From positions 8,816-72,815 of the forward strand of contig JBGAWP010000011.1 in assembly GCA_044227505.1 (NCBI GenBank): 64,000 bases of DNA, read 5' to 3'. Positions 7,333-16,779 of the stretch are shown here, one piece after another (position 1 is the stretch's first letter; each line of letters opens with the position of its first letter). The translations under genes were made by a program, and so were the position numbers. The notes beneath the pieces were generated by a model. That model worked only from the letters and a program-made list of their open reading frames with translations, did not search any database and was not told the origin of the DNA. This stretch comes from UBA7236 sp044227505 (lineage in GTDB: Bacteria; Bacteroidota; Bacteroidia; Chitinophagales; BACL12).

Positions 7333-9639
7333 TCAATGTTGAATTACAAATTTGTTAGTTGAAATACCATCTGAAGTTTTTATACTGCAGAAATAAATTC
7401 CAGATAAAAATTCTTCGGTATTAAATTCTAATTGATGTTTGCCTGCATCCAAAATTTCATTTTCTTTCCAAATTGTTATTTCTCTTCCTGAAATATCGAA
7501 TACAGAAATATCAACAGCAGAAATTGAATTCAGATCAAATTCAATTTTAATTTCTGTATTTGCAGGATTCGGATAAATATTAATGGATGATAATTCTTCT
7601 GCTTCAACATCAGAAATTGTTTCAGAAACTGTTCTCAGATCATCAGGATTATAATCACTTACTTCACATTCATCTATTAATGCTACAAATGTGCAACCTG
7701 ATTTCGCTTCAAATCCGGGATTAAGATTTACATAGTATCCTGATTCTAAAGTTACCGTTGCAGTGGAATTAACAGTAGTTACGCAATCGGCAATAAAACC
7801 ACCGAAGAAAAGTGTCGAATTTTCAATTCCATAGGTTGCATCAATATACCCTGATAAAATATAAGTTCCACACATTTGCGCGAGATCATATGCAGTATAA
7901 TAAGTTACACCAACTGCCTGAAATGCCTGTCCCACAGAAATTACCTCTTGCGAACAACTTCCAAAAAGATCTATTGCAGATTGTATCCACGCATTTCTCG
8001 CAATTAAATATCCATCATCAGAATTTAAATAATTCATCATTGCATGCCAGGCAATATCACGTGCATGATCGTATCCAATTCCATCCACTTTATATTCAAC
8101 ACCATGATCGTTCACACCCTCACCACCCTCGCTTAATAAATAAAACATATGATTTTGAACGCCGCTATTCGTGTGCACTCCTCCATTATCATCACCATCT
8201 AAACTTGCCCAATAATCCCCGAAATAAGTATCCGGATCACCGGTAGAATTTGGGTCTGAAAATGACCTGAGTGTGCCTCTGTCTTCAGCCATTAACCAAC
8301 TTAATGTTCCACCTTCTACATAATATTCCACCATTTCTCCAAAAATATCAGCAAACGATTCATTTAATGCACCACTTTCTTCCGAATAATCCAATGCATC
8401 AAAATGTGCGTATTCAATTACGCCATGGGTATATTCGTGACCAACAATATCAAGTGTATTATAATCATCGGTAGAACCCGCTTCACAATCGTTTCCACTT
8501 CCGAAACTCAAATTATCTAAAATATTGGTATAATTTGCATTTGTGCAATATGGATCATCAAAATCATCAAAATAGGTTTTATTATTAAAACAATCTATTA
8601 ATCCTGAGCTACCGTCAAAGCTGTAATGCCCATGCATATTTACATAATAGGTATAGGCTCTTTTTACCGACCATAAAGTAGTGAGTACCATTTGATTATT
8701 TCCTGAAACCCATGTATCCCAATCATTATCACTATCGCATATCAACCAATCATCCCCGTAATAAAAGGTGCCATAGGTTCCCGAATAATAACTTCTTATT
8801 TCAGTGGATGGATTACAATCGTCAATGGAAAAATAATCAGTACTTTCATCTGCACCGCTGCCGCAATCTTCCGTTCTGTAATCTGTATTTACCGTTTGAT
8901 CACCATTAAAAGAAGTTCCTATCGTTGTTGGATTGCATGTTACATCAAGACTTTTTGTTCGTATAATTTCACCACTGTGTGCATCCACATAAACATATTC
9001 TGCAATATAGGGAAGAATTGCAAAAACATACATGCGATACGCCAATACATAATTATCTGCTTTCATCTCTCCTTTCGCATTTTTTTTCACGATCAATAAT
9101 TCCGGAGTCGGATAAAGCGTTGCATTCACATCTTTCTTTTTTGTTTTGAAAGCGTTTTCTTTTTCCGCATCCTGCCACATATATTTTTCTGCAGGAAAAT
9201 TAGCCAATGCAATTTCAATGGCGCGTTGGGAAGTAATATCCGGACTAATATTTATTTGCAGATCGTTTACAAAATAACCATTTGCAAGATGAATTTTTCC
9301 ATTTCTTTCGTGTGTGATATGTTCAATACCCTCCACGCGAATTCCTTTATAAAATTGCGCGTACTTGTAATGTTTATTTCCTGCAGCATCTGTATTTGTT
9401 TTAAGCAAACGCATTTCATCCTCTGCTTTCAAGCCGAACATATCCGGTTGTTGTTTAAATATGGCATCTGCTGTGTATGGTGCGTCCTTTCTGAATTGTA
9501 TCCAACCCGGAGTGCTTTCCGGATGAAGATACAGGCTGAATTTTTTATTCTGCAGATCTTCTCTGGAAATATTTTGTGCTTTTGTTGATGATATAATACA
9601 GACCAACAAAAAACATCCTGTTATCATTAACTTTTTCAT
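7333..9639 (-). CDS. Secreted M4 (thermolysin-like) metallopeptidase with T9SS sorting domain
   Basis: 768 residues from the ATG at 9639; a further upstream start at 9666 would add nine residues before the signal peptide (MKKLMITGCFLLVCI..AQ) and is less likely. Order: signal peptide, FTP/PepSY-like propeptide (to ~235), M4 catalytic domain with zinc motif HEYTH at H401-H405 and third ligand E427 in NESFAD, a Cys-rich beta segment (ATVTLESGYYVNLNPGFEAKSGC), and a T9SS type A domain beginning IYPNPA. Expected to be an extracellular or surface neutral protease matured by propeptide removal. It follows the fibre-like gene by 28 bases, so the two may be co-transcribed. Confidence 0.92.
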   Translation of the reverse strand: MKKLMITGCFLLVCIISSTKAQNISREDLQNKKFSLYLHPESTPGWIQFRKDAPYTADAIFKQQPDMFGLKAEDEMRLLKTNTDAAGNKHYKYAQFYKGIRVEGIEHITHERNGKIHLANGYFVNDLQINISPDITSQRAIEIALANFPAEKYMWQDAEKENAFKTKKKDVNATLYPTPELLIVKKNAKGEMKADNYVLAYRMYVFAILPYIAEYVYVDAHSGEIIRTKSLDVTCNPTTIGTSFNGDQTVNTDYRTEDCGSGADESTDYFSIDDCNPSTEIRSYYSGTYGTFYYGDDWLICDSDNDWDTWVSGNNQMVLTTLWSVKRAYTYYVNMHGHYSFDGSSGLIDCFNNKTYFDDFDDPYCTNANYTNILDNLSFGSGNDCEAGSTDDYNTLDIVGHEYTHGVIEYAHFDALDYSEESGALNESFADIFGEMVEYYVEGGTLSWLMAEDRGTLRSFSDPNSTGDPDTYFGDYWASLDGDDNGGVHTNSGVQNHMFYLLSEGGEGVNDHGVEYKVDGIGYDHARDIAWHAMMNYLNSDDGYLIARNAWIQSAIDLFGSCSQEVISVGQAFQAVGVTYYTAYDLAQMCGTYILSGYIDATYGIENSTLFFGGFIADCVTTVNSTATVTLESGYYVNLNPGFEAKSGCTFVALIDECEVSDYNPDDLRTVSETISDVEAEELSSINIYPNPANTEIKIEFDLNSISAVDISVFDISGREITIWKENEILDAGKHQLEFNTEEFLSGIYFCSIKTSDGISTNKFVIQH

Positions 9640-9667
9640 AAGATAAAGTTTTAAGAATGAAATCAAT

Positions 9668-11167
9668 TTATTGCTGATCTTTTAATTGGTCGATTTGTTT
9701 TTGCAATTCGATGATATACAAAGTGAGTTCTTCAATTTTCTCCATCATATTTGCCTGCATTTCGCCAACTTCAAATCCATTTGTTTCTACTTCTTTTGCA
9801 GAAGGAATTCCGGGTAAATGATTATTTAATTTTATAGATGCTTCTAATTCATATAATGAAGGCAATTTATAATCATCCGCAAAAACATAATCAGGCCAGC
9901 TTTCACTCATTTGTACTTTTAATTCTTCACACATGATCTTACCATCAACACTAAATAAATATCCGGTGGCAGGTACTGACGCTCCAATCATAACATTTCC
10001 GCTTGAATAACACATGCTGATATTGCCACCGTCGTTATTTAAATAAAGTGTAGATGCAGCACCATTATTTCTCGCCATTATCTCATTGTTATCCAATACA
10101 AGATTTGTAGCAGTGGTTAAACCATTTGTAATAAATCCACCAGATGCCAAACCGGCGTCGGTTCCTCCATCAATTTGTAATCTTGTTGCAGCTGATGTAA
10201 TTCCCAACCCTAAATTTCCACTGAAATATCCTTTTCCGTCAAAATATCCTGCCCATCCTGAACCTGCAGTTACAGCGCCATAAACACCGTAAGAAGTACC
10301 TGCTGTTGTGGAGGCAGTACCGTAAACACCATAAGTATCACCGGTAGCTCCGAAACCAAGTCCGTAAATACCATAACCGGTTTGATCGCCGTTCGATGCT
10401 GTTCCTTTAACGCCGGTTTGGCCCCCACCAGCTTGTAAACCCGTTCCATAACCGAATGTGTAAGTGTTGCCTATCAGTACAAGAGGAAAATTAGTAGTTC
10501 CAGTTCCTGTCCATGCTTTCGAAATATTCATTAAAGTGGAAGTACCTGTGGTGCGCACATCTACTTTATAAGAGGGTGATGTTGTTCCGATACCAATTGA
10601 TCCTGCACTTTCGTAAATGGAGGAATTTCCAAGTGTGGTTGTGCCGGTAAATTTTGGTAAATAATTAGTGGTTCCGCTACCTCCAACTCCACCACCGGCT
10701 CCACCGGCAGCTGTTGTCATGGATGTTCCGTCAGAAAAACGGAGTGTATTGATATAACCTTCATCCCATCGGAAAGTACTGCTTCCAAGATCAAGTGTTC
10801 CTGTTGCATTTGGAATTAGTGACTGATTAATTGCTGTAGAAACCAAATTTGATAAACTGGTATTTGCTCCTTTGCTTGATACGGGGGTCCAGGCTGCACC
10901 GGTATAATAATAAAATCCGGGTGTGGAGTTTGTTTGGAATATCAAAAGTCCGGTTGCGGGCGATACAATAGCATCCCTTTGCACTTTTGTCATTCTTGGT
11001 GCAAGTAATCCCTGGGTTGTTGAAACTACATCAATAGCAGCGGATGCATTTGGTGTAAGGGTACCCACTCCCACACTTCCTGAAGTAGGAAATGTATTTG
11101 TTTGTGCTTTCAGTTGAACAGAAATACAGAAGAGTATTGCCGTTAGTAGATAGATTCGATTTCTCAT
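9668..11167 (-). CDS. Secreted fibre-like surface protein with C-terminal coiled coil
   Basis: 499 residues with a signal peptide ending near LKAQ. The N-terminal part (GSVGVGTLTPNASAAIDV ... GLLAPRMT) and the tail (MCEELKVQMSESWPDYVF, LPGIPSAKEVETNGFEVGEM) are typical of Bacteroidota surface proteins that resemble phage tail fibres. The middle is Gly/Thr-rich with repeated YGIYG/YGVYG strands, consistent with a trimeric beta structure. The last ~40 residues form a heptad-like coiled coil. There is no T9SS sorting domain and no clear S74 self-cleaving chaperone motif. Function unknown; an adhesive or structural role is inferred from architecture only. Confidence 0.75.
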   Translation of the reverse strand: MRNRIYLLTAILFCISVQLKAQTNTFPTSGSVGVGTLTPNASAAIDVVSTTQGLLAPRMTKVQRDAIVSPATGLLIFQTNSTPGFYYYTGAAWTPVSSKGANTSLSNLVSTAINQSLIPNATGTLDLGSSTFRWDEGYINTLRFSDGTSMTTAAGGAGGGVGGSGTTNYLPKFTGTTTLGNSSIYESAGSIGIGTTSPSYKVDVRTTGTSTLMNISKAWTGTGTTNFPLVLIGNTYTFGYGTGLQAGGGQTGVKGTASNGDQTGYGIYGLGFGATGDTYGVYGTASTTAGTSYGVYGAVTAGSGWAGYFDGKGYFSGNLGLGITSAATRLQIDGGTDAGLASGGFITNGLTTATNLVLDNNEIMARNNGAASTLYLNNDGGNISMCYSSGNVMIGASVPATGYLFSVDGKIMCEELKVQMSESWPDYVFADDYKLPSLYELEASIKLNNHLPGIPSAKEVETNGFEVGEMQANMMEKIEELTLYIIELQKQIDQLKDQQ

Positions 11168-11281
11168 AATATTAATTTTTTTAGGTTTAAATAATACAGC
11201 AAAAAAACAGAGAAATGCAGGCGAATGAAAAGAGAAATTTTTTGAGTTGTATCTTCCGGTTTACAGCGTGGCAAAATGTAA

Positions 11282-11318
11282 AAAAAAATTATGTAACCAT
11301 TCAGTTACATAATTTTTT
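11282..11318. terminator. Strong hairpin terminator, possibly bidirectional
   Basis: Perfect 15-base arms (AAAAAATTATGTAAC at 11283-11297 and its complement at 11304-11318) around a 6-base loop, with A and T runs on both sides. It lies about 60 bases past the stop of the SBBP-like gene, which reads toward it on the minus strand. Confidence 0.75.
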
Positions 11319-11379
11319 ATGACTCATGACAGCCTGTTTATAGGGGTTTTAGTTCAAAGGCAGGAAAAATTGTCAGGAC

Positions 11380-13116
11380 TTACATTTTTTCAAATTGGTA
11401 AAAAGCATTCAGAATCCTTACAAAGTAAAGTCCGGCAGGTAGGGAAGAAATATTCAAATTGGAAACACCCTTTGTTTGCAAAATACATCTACCATCTAAA
11501 GTAAAAATTTGAATTTCTGAGGAGAAAAAATCCGGATTGTCGTTTTGAAAATGCAAAATATTTGTTGCGGGATTTGGATAGATATTAATTCTAGTCTTAT
11601 CAGCTTCCAAAACAGCGACACTGGGTATATAAATTACAGAATCGTATTTCGTTAAAAAAACATCGTAACCACCCATGGATTGCACTTCAAAATCATTTTC
11701 CGTACAATCAAAATCAGATGTTTCGGTAAATGTTCCGGTTATATAAATATTATCATTATTGTCATATTCCATATTGAATATCCGTGTTTCGTTAAATATA
11801 TTTCCTTTTATCTGGGAGGCATTGAGATAATTTCCATTTTGATCATAAAAAGCCAGAAAACCATCCTGTGCATCAGTAAGATCCTCCAAAATTGCAACGC
11901 CAACACCGGGATCAAAATCCACCATTCTATAAAAATCGCCGGAAACACAAATTATTCCTTCGGAATCGAGTTTAATATTTCGTGCATAATCATATCCTTC
12001 ACCACCCATCGTTTTTGCCCAAATTAATTCCCCTGTATTTGTGTATTTAGCAAAAAACATGTCGTCGGAAGCATCCTCCAGTTCCGGTTCCAGAAAATAT
12101 TCCGCTGCAGATGGATCCATGTCAATTTGTTCGCGATACCATCCTGTGAGATATAAATTATTATCCGCATCGGTTGTCAGGGCATGGCATTGAATTGTTC
12201 CCTCCTCACCTGCTTCAATATCTTTTGCCCATATCAATTCCATATCAGCATTATATTTTCCAAAAAAAACATTATCATTAGCAACACCGGATAATATTAA
12301 TTCTCCGCCATCGGGATCTGCATCTAATTCGGCGCCATACATTCCCGCCACAAAAATATTTCCATCAGCATCTTCTTTTACAAAATCTCCATGATCGAAA
12401 TTATCGGCAACTGGTGTGGCATTTAATTGTTTTGCAAAAATAAATTCACCGGTTTCTGAATATTTTGCAAAAAACAATTCCCCAAAAAAGTTTTCAGCAG
12501 TGAGATTGAATTCCGCTCCCGAGGGATCAAAATCAACTTCATCGCTGAAATTTCCAATTAGAAGAATATTATTATCGGCATCACTCAAAATGTATTTGCC
12601 TTCACTGTAATAATTTCCTCCCACAGCAAAAGCAGACATATAATTTCCTTCTGTATCATATTTTGCAACAAAAATAGAAACTGCGGCACCCACGGCGGAT
12701 ACATTATGTGTTGTTGGTGACGGATCAAAATCAACGGTTGAATACACCCATCCGGTACACAAAATATTTCCCTCTTCATCAAAATTCAGTGCAGATCCCT
12801 GTGCTTGTCCGGAGCCACTTCCTATTGGAACAACCCAAATAAAATCACCGGAAGGGCTGTATTTGGCAATAAATGCAGATGTGCGATCCTCACCAAAAGT
12901 ATAAATTGCTTCATCCACACCGGGATCAAAATCAATTGAGTCGTCGAAATATCCTGTTATATACACAAAGTTTTCTTCATCTATAATTATGTCGTATGCT
13001 ATCTCCGAAAAAGAAGAATTGGACCCCTCCAAATGATTTACCCAATCAAGAATAGCTTGCGATGAAAGAACATTTACCATTAATGTAAAAAAGGCAGTGA
13101 GGATTACATTTTTCAT
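11380..13116 (-). CDS. Secreted SBBP-like beta-propeller protein with T9SS sorting domain
   Basis: 578 residues: signal peptide (ending near LSSQA), then about eight repeats of ~55 residues in which ITGYF or similar, a DFDPG/DMDPS element, FIAKYS..GEFIWAK and D..GNI recur. This is the SBBP-type beta-propeller pattern. The C-terminus has YPNPATNILHF and a terminal beta domain, a T9SS type A signal. The acidic D-x-DP elements might bind calcium (inference). No enzymatic residues are apparent. The upstream region has no obvious partner gene. Confidence 0.82.
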   Translation of the reverse strand: MKNVILTAFFTLMVNVLSSQAILDWVNHLEGSNSSFSEIAYDIIIDEENFVYITGYFDDSIDFDPGVDEAIYTFGEDRTSAFIAKYSPSGDFIWVVPIGSGSGQAQGSALNFDEEGNILCTGWVYSTVDFDPSPTTHNVSAVGAAVSIFVAKYDTEGNYMSAFAVGGNYYSEGKYILSDADNNILLIGNFSDEVDFDPSGAEFNLTAENFFGELFFAKYSETGEFIFAKQLNATPVADNFDHGDFVKEDADGNIFVAGMYGAELDADPDGGELILSGVANDNVFFGKYNADMELIWAKDIEAGEEGTIQCHALTTDADNNLYLTGWYREQIDMDPSAAEYFLEPELEDASDDMFFAKYTNTGELIWAKTMGGEGYDYARNIKLDSEGIICVSGDFYRMVDFDPGVGVAILEDLTDAQDGFLAFYDQNGNYLNASQIKGNIFNETRIFNMEYDNNDNIYITGTFTETSDFDCTENDFEVQSMGGYDVFLTKYDSVIYIPSVAVLEADKTRINIYPNPATNILHFQNDNPDFFSSEIQIFTLDGRCILQTKGVSNLNISSLPAGLYFVRILNAFYQFEKM

Positions 13117-13192
13117 TTTAAAAATTTTATGTTTTTGATATTTTGAATTAGTGTATTTTATACACTAACTATTTTATGTTCATAAATAATTG

Positions 13193-14821
13193 CTATTTAT
13201 TTATACATATTTTATCAGAATAATTTTTTGATTGTAAAAGATACATTCCCGCTCCGAGTTCCGAAATGTTTAGCGTTTGAACAGCAGATATTAGTTTGGC
13301 TTGAAAAACAATCTGGCCCATTGCATTTATTATAAATATATTCTCCTCTTCAGAAAAACTATTGGATTTGATTGTGATATAATTATTAGCGGGATTAGGG
13401 TAAATAAACCTGTCTGACGGAATTATTGTTTCCTCCAATCCCACTTCAAATTCCGTTTCCAATTTCCAGATCTCTGCTCCCACTGCATCTACATTGCCAT
13501 TTAAAATTGCCATTCCATTATAGGTGATCATGGAATAAGGATAACGCAACTCGTCGCATTCCAAAAGCTGAAAGGTGCCGTCAACAGTGCCATTGCTCTG
13601 AAAAACGGTTGTGCAGCCATTATCATCATCATAACCGCTATACACAATATTATTTCCATTGATAACCGTTGCAAAATTGGCCTCAAAGGAACCGGAAGCG
13701 AATTCAGATAAAAATTTAGTTCCTGCATTTGTGCCATTGGTTACCCATAAACCATCATCATTGTCCGCATTATCTGCAGCAAAAAATATTTTATTTTCTG
13801 AAGGAAGAAACGCGTAATTTCCGGGAGTGAATTCTTCTCCATTTTCATCCAATAATTTTTGAGTGCCTGCAACAGTTCCATCACTGGTAAAAAGAAATTC
13901 GTCATCACCATTATCAGCCATAAAAAACAATTGATCATTTAAAATAAAAAATTGATGTGGTTCCGAACCATCACCTTCATCCTCATTTACATTCATAAAT
14001 AATTCCGTTCCGCCGGGAGTTCCATCAGTGCGCCATAATTCCTGATCATAAGGATCTCCATCACCACCGGCAAAATAAATATGATCTTCAAATTGTATGA
14101 ACATATTCTTATACTCCTTTGCAATAACCCACATTTGTTTCAACAGAACGGTTCCTGCCTCAGTGCCATCGCTCTTCCACAATTCAGATAAGCCGTCTGC
14201 ATTTTTGCATCGGAAATAAATGGCATTATCAATTGCTGTAATAAATTCAGGAACGCTGCTTGAACCAATTGCCAGATCTTTGACAAGATATGTTCCGGCC
14301 TCTGTTCCATCGCTGCGCCAGAGCTCTATATTGTTGCCTCCTCCATCGGCTGCGAAATATAAAATATCGTTCATTTCAGTGAAATATTGCGCCGACATAA
14401 ATATCGAATTTGAACAATCGCCTAAACCCGGATTTATGTCTTTTACCATATAAGTTCCTGCTTCGGTACCGTCGCTGCGCCATATCTCTGCTCCATAAAC
14501 ATTATCAGAAGCTCTGAAATATAAAATGTTGTTCATCACAATATGTTCGGGGCCACAACCATACACCGATTGACACATTGAATTGGCGCCGGTTCCAATA
14601 TTTTTAACCATCCAGGTTCCGGCTTCTGTTGCGTCTGTCCTCCATAATTCAATGCCATTTGAACCGTCATTTGCAGTGAAATAAATGATATCACCCATTT
14701 CAACAAATAAACCGGGGTCGCTGTGCGCTTCACCCGGGTTAATGTCCTTAATCAATTCCAGTGTGTATTGGGCGTGCAACCTTGTAGTAACACAAAGTGC
14801 GATGAATATTATTTTTTTCAT
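13193..14821 (-). CDS. Secreted ELWxTDGT-repeat protein with T9SS sorting domain
   Basis: 542 residues from the ATG at 14821, which begins a good signal peptide (MKKIIFIALCVTTRLHAQ). An upstream in-frame start at 15049 would run through repeat DNA and is rejected. The body has at least nine copies of a ~50-residue unit with IYF/LYFxA, then ELWRTDGTEAGTxxVKDI, a repeat seen in many Bacteroidota and Myxococcota proteins and predicted to form a beta-propeller. The C-terminus has YPNPANNYITI and the T9SS type A domain. Function unknown; extracellular binding or scaffold role likely. Confidence 0.85.
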   Translation of the reverse strand: MKKIIFIALCVTTRLHAQYTLELIKDINPGEAHSDPGLFVEMGDIIYFTANDGSNGIELWRTDATEAGTWMVKNIGTGANSMCQSVYGCGPEHIVMNNILYFRASDNVYGAEIWRSDGTEAGTYMVKDINPGLGDCSNSIFMSAQYFTEMNDILYFAADGGGNNIELWRSDGTEAGTYLVKDLAIGSSSVPEFITAIDNAIYFRCKNADGLSELWKSDGTEAGTVLLKQMWVIAKEYKNMFIQFEDHIYFAGGDGDPYDQELWRTDGTPGGTELFMNVNEDEGDGSEPHQFFILNDQLFFMADNGDDEFLFTSDGTVAGTQKLLDENGEEFTPGNYAFLPSENKIFFAADNADNDDGLWVTNGTNAGTKFLSEFASGSFEANFATVINGNNIVYSGYDDDNGCTTVFQSNGTVDGTFQLLECDELRYPYSMITYNGMAILNGNVDAVGAEIWKLETEFEVGLEETIIPSDRFIYPNPANNYITIKSNSFSEEENIFIINAMGQIVFQAKLISAVQTLNISELGAGMYLLQSKNYSDKICINK

Positions 14822-15294
14822 ATAAAAGGTTTGAAATTTTATACAGCAAATTGACTGTATTTTATTGAGTTTAGCAAGGAGAAAAAAGGGAGATTGTAGC
14901 GATGGGTTGAAGATTTGAGGTGTTAAAGATTCGAAGGGAGAAGATTCGAAGAGTTGAACCCGCCTGCTGACTGCGTCGGGCAGGGGTGAAGGTTCTAAGG
15001 GTCTAAGGAAGGAAGGTGTTGCAAGGTTGAAAAAGGAGGTTCCAAGCACTAATATGCCGTTAGTGACCCTCCTAAGCGAGATCTCATGATGTATTATTTT
15101 TTAAACTCCACCGTTTGTTTTCCTATGTCATATGTCCTATGTCATATGTCCTATGTCATATGTCCTATGTCATATGTCATATGTCCTATGTCATATGTCC
15201 TATGTCATACGTCCTATGTCCTATGTCGCGCGCCTCGCGCCTCAATCAAATTATAATTTTTTCTATCTTTCACCAAAACACCTTACATTCGTAA
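14822..15294. repeat. Divergent spacer with GATTCGAAG repeats, a CCTGC palindrome and a 15-unit heptamer array
   Basis: Sits between divergent genes. GATTCGAAGGGAGAA words at 14931-14960 copy the repeat found near 7017. An imperfect palindrome CCCGCCTGCTGACTGCG/TCGGGCAGG follows at about 14959-14986. From 15122 to 15226 there are fifteen uninterrupted heptamers, each CCTATGT or CATATGT (one CATACGT). A TACATTCG box at 15284-15291 ends three bases before the next start codon. Confidence 0.85.
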
Positions 15295-16716
15295 ATGCAA
15301 AATACGCAGTTGCAGGAAGTATTACAGAAGTTGACGAAAAAGGATCTTAAAACCTTTACGGATTATTTGCATTCGCCTTATTTAAATAAAAAGGCGACAC
15401 TCGTTCAGTTTTGGGAGGCGATAAAACCATTTGCCCCTGAATTTGAAATTAAGGATGATCAAAAGGAAAATATCTGCAAAATGGTTTCGGGTAAACCATA
15501 TAACGATGCCTATTATCGGAATTTATGTTCGGACATGCTTGAGATAACCTTAAATTTTTTAGCCGAAGAAGAATTTCATAGATCGGATGTGGATCAATTG
15601 CAATACAAAAACGAGGTATTGTTGGAAAATAAGTTATTTTCTTTAATGGAAAAGAATATTAAAAATCTGTTCCAAGCGATTAATAAGTCTGATTTATCTT
15701 ACACACAGAAATTAAATCAACTAATAAAACTGGATGATTATATATTCAGGTTAGGTATAAGAAGAAACCGGAGTAAACATGAGAATATCGCTAAATTAAT
15801 GGGCAATGAGGAGGCACGGAAAAGAATTATAGATTATGCATTAGGGAAATTATTTCTGCATATTTTTAATGATTACCGCGCTTGTGAAATATTAAAAAAG
15901 CCATTTAATTATGAAACAGCAAGACATTATTTCGCAATTTATGAAAACAGGTTAGGCAATGAGGACAAATATGTAACGGCGCAATATTTAACTGCTAAAC
16001 TTATTATAGAAAAAGAGGAAAGGTATTATCATGAGTTGAAGCAAATGCTCATAATTGACAGGGTTATACCACCTACGATAGAACTTACTAACCTATTGGT
16101 TGCCATACTCGATTTTTTAGCCAAAAAAGTGGAATCCGGTGAAACAGGCTGGAATATTGAAATGTTTGAAATTTACGACCTCCGCATTAAAAATAATTTG
16201 TGGAACCTGCATGCAGATTTTGCATATACTTCCTTACTTAATATTGTACAAAATTCATTAATGTTAGGCAAAATAGAATATGCAGAACAAATAGTTCAAA
16301 AATTTGAATCACAGATCTCAAAAAATATACGAGACCACGTTAGAAATTTATGTTATGCATGGATCAGTTTTTATAAAGGCGATCTAACAGCAGCGCATAA
16401 TTATTTATTACCTATTGAAACAGAAAATATTGTAATTAAATATAGTTTGCGCAACCTGCAGGTTATGATCTATTTCCAAAATGGTGAATATCAGACGCTC
16501 ACCTCCTATCTCGACAGCTTCAAACATTTCATCAATTATAATTCTGAACCACTTGGAGAAAATGTAAAACAGTCAGGGATCACTCTTTGTAATTTTTTAA
16601 ATTTACTTGTTAAATTAAAACTCGATCCCGATCAAAAAAATGCGGACAAACTCAAAAAGGAAATTGGTGAAAGTAAATTTTTAATGAAAACATGGATACT
16701 TCAACACCTGGAATGA
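15295..16716 (+). CDS. Unrecognised alpha-helical cytoplasmic protein
   Basis: 473 residues, no signal peptide and no membrane segment. The sequence is rich in Leu, Lys, Glu, Asn and Tyr and reads as helical pairs throughout, like a TPR or HEAT-type solenoid, but no repeat consensus is clear. The N-terminus (LQKLTKKDLKTFTDYLHSPY) recalls a conserved family of hypothetical proteins of Bacteroidota that start with a similar ~60-residue block. No catalytic motif was seen. It follows a heptamer array and precedes a secreted protein gene by 63 bases; that gene has its own promoter box, so an operon is not implied. Confidence 0.75.
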   Translation: MQNTQLQEVLQKLTKKDLKTFTDYLHSPYLNKKATLVQFWEAIKPFAPEFEIKDDQKENICKMVSGKPYNDAYYRNLCSDMLEITLNFLAEEEFHRSDVDQLQYKNEVLLENKLFSLMEKNIKNLFQAINKSDLSYTQKLNQLIKLDDYIFRLGIRRNRSKHENIAKLMGNEEARKRIIDYALGKLFLHIFNDYRACEILKKPFNYETARHYFAIYENRLGNEDKYVTAQYLTAKLIIEKEERYYHELKQMLIIDRVIPPTIELTNLLVAILDFLAKKVESGETGWNIEMFEIYDLRIKNNLWNLHADFAYTSLLNIVQNSLMLGKIEYAEQIVQKFESQISKNIRDHVRNLCYAWISFYKGDLTAAHNYLLPIETENIVIKYSLRNLQVMIYFQNGEYQTLTSYLDSFKHFINYNSEPLGENVKQSGITLCNFLNLLVKLKLDPDQKNADKLKKEIGESKFLMKTWILQHLE

Positions 16717-16757
16717 TAAACTCACTTGGTAATATTTCCTTAATTCCAGAAAAATCT

Positions 16758-16765
16758 TAAATTTG
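16758..16765 (+). promoter_or_regulatory. -7 box upstream of the SGNH-like gene
   Basis: TAAATTTG matches TAnnTTTG exactly and lies 14 bases before the ATG at 16780. The upstream element is weak (TTTC, 19 bases away). Confidence 0.5.
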
Positions 16766-16779
16766 CGTAGCATACACAC

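Noticed and set aside
7812..8246. Plus-strand frame of 144 codons inside the M4 peptidase gene
   Set aside because: His/Gln/Asn-rich shadow of the antisense reading of a clearly real gene.
9668..11167. Prophage tail fibre
   Set aside because: Tail-fibre-like sequence but with a signal peptide and among secreted host proteins; no other phage gene is nearby.
14822..15049. N-terminal extension of the ELWxTDGT protein up to 15049
   Set aside because: The extra residues are translated from GATTCGAAG-type repeats, and a good signal peptide starts at 14821.
15122..15226. CRISPR array
   Set aside because: The 7-base units have no spacers between them and no cas gene is present; it is a simple tandem repeat.
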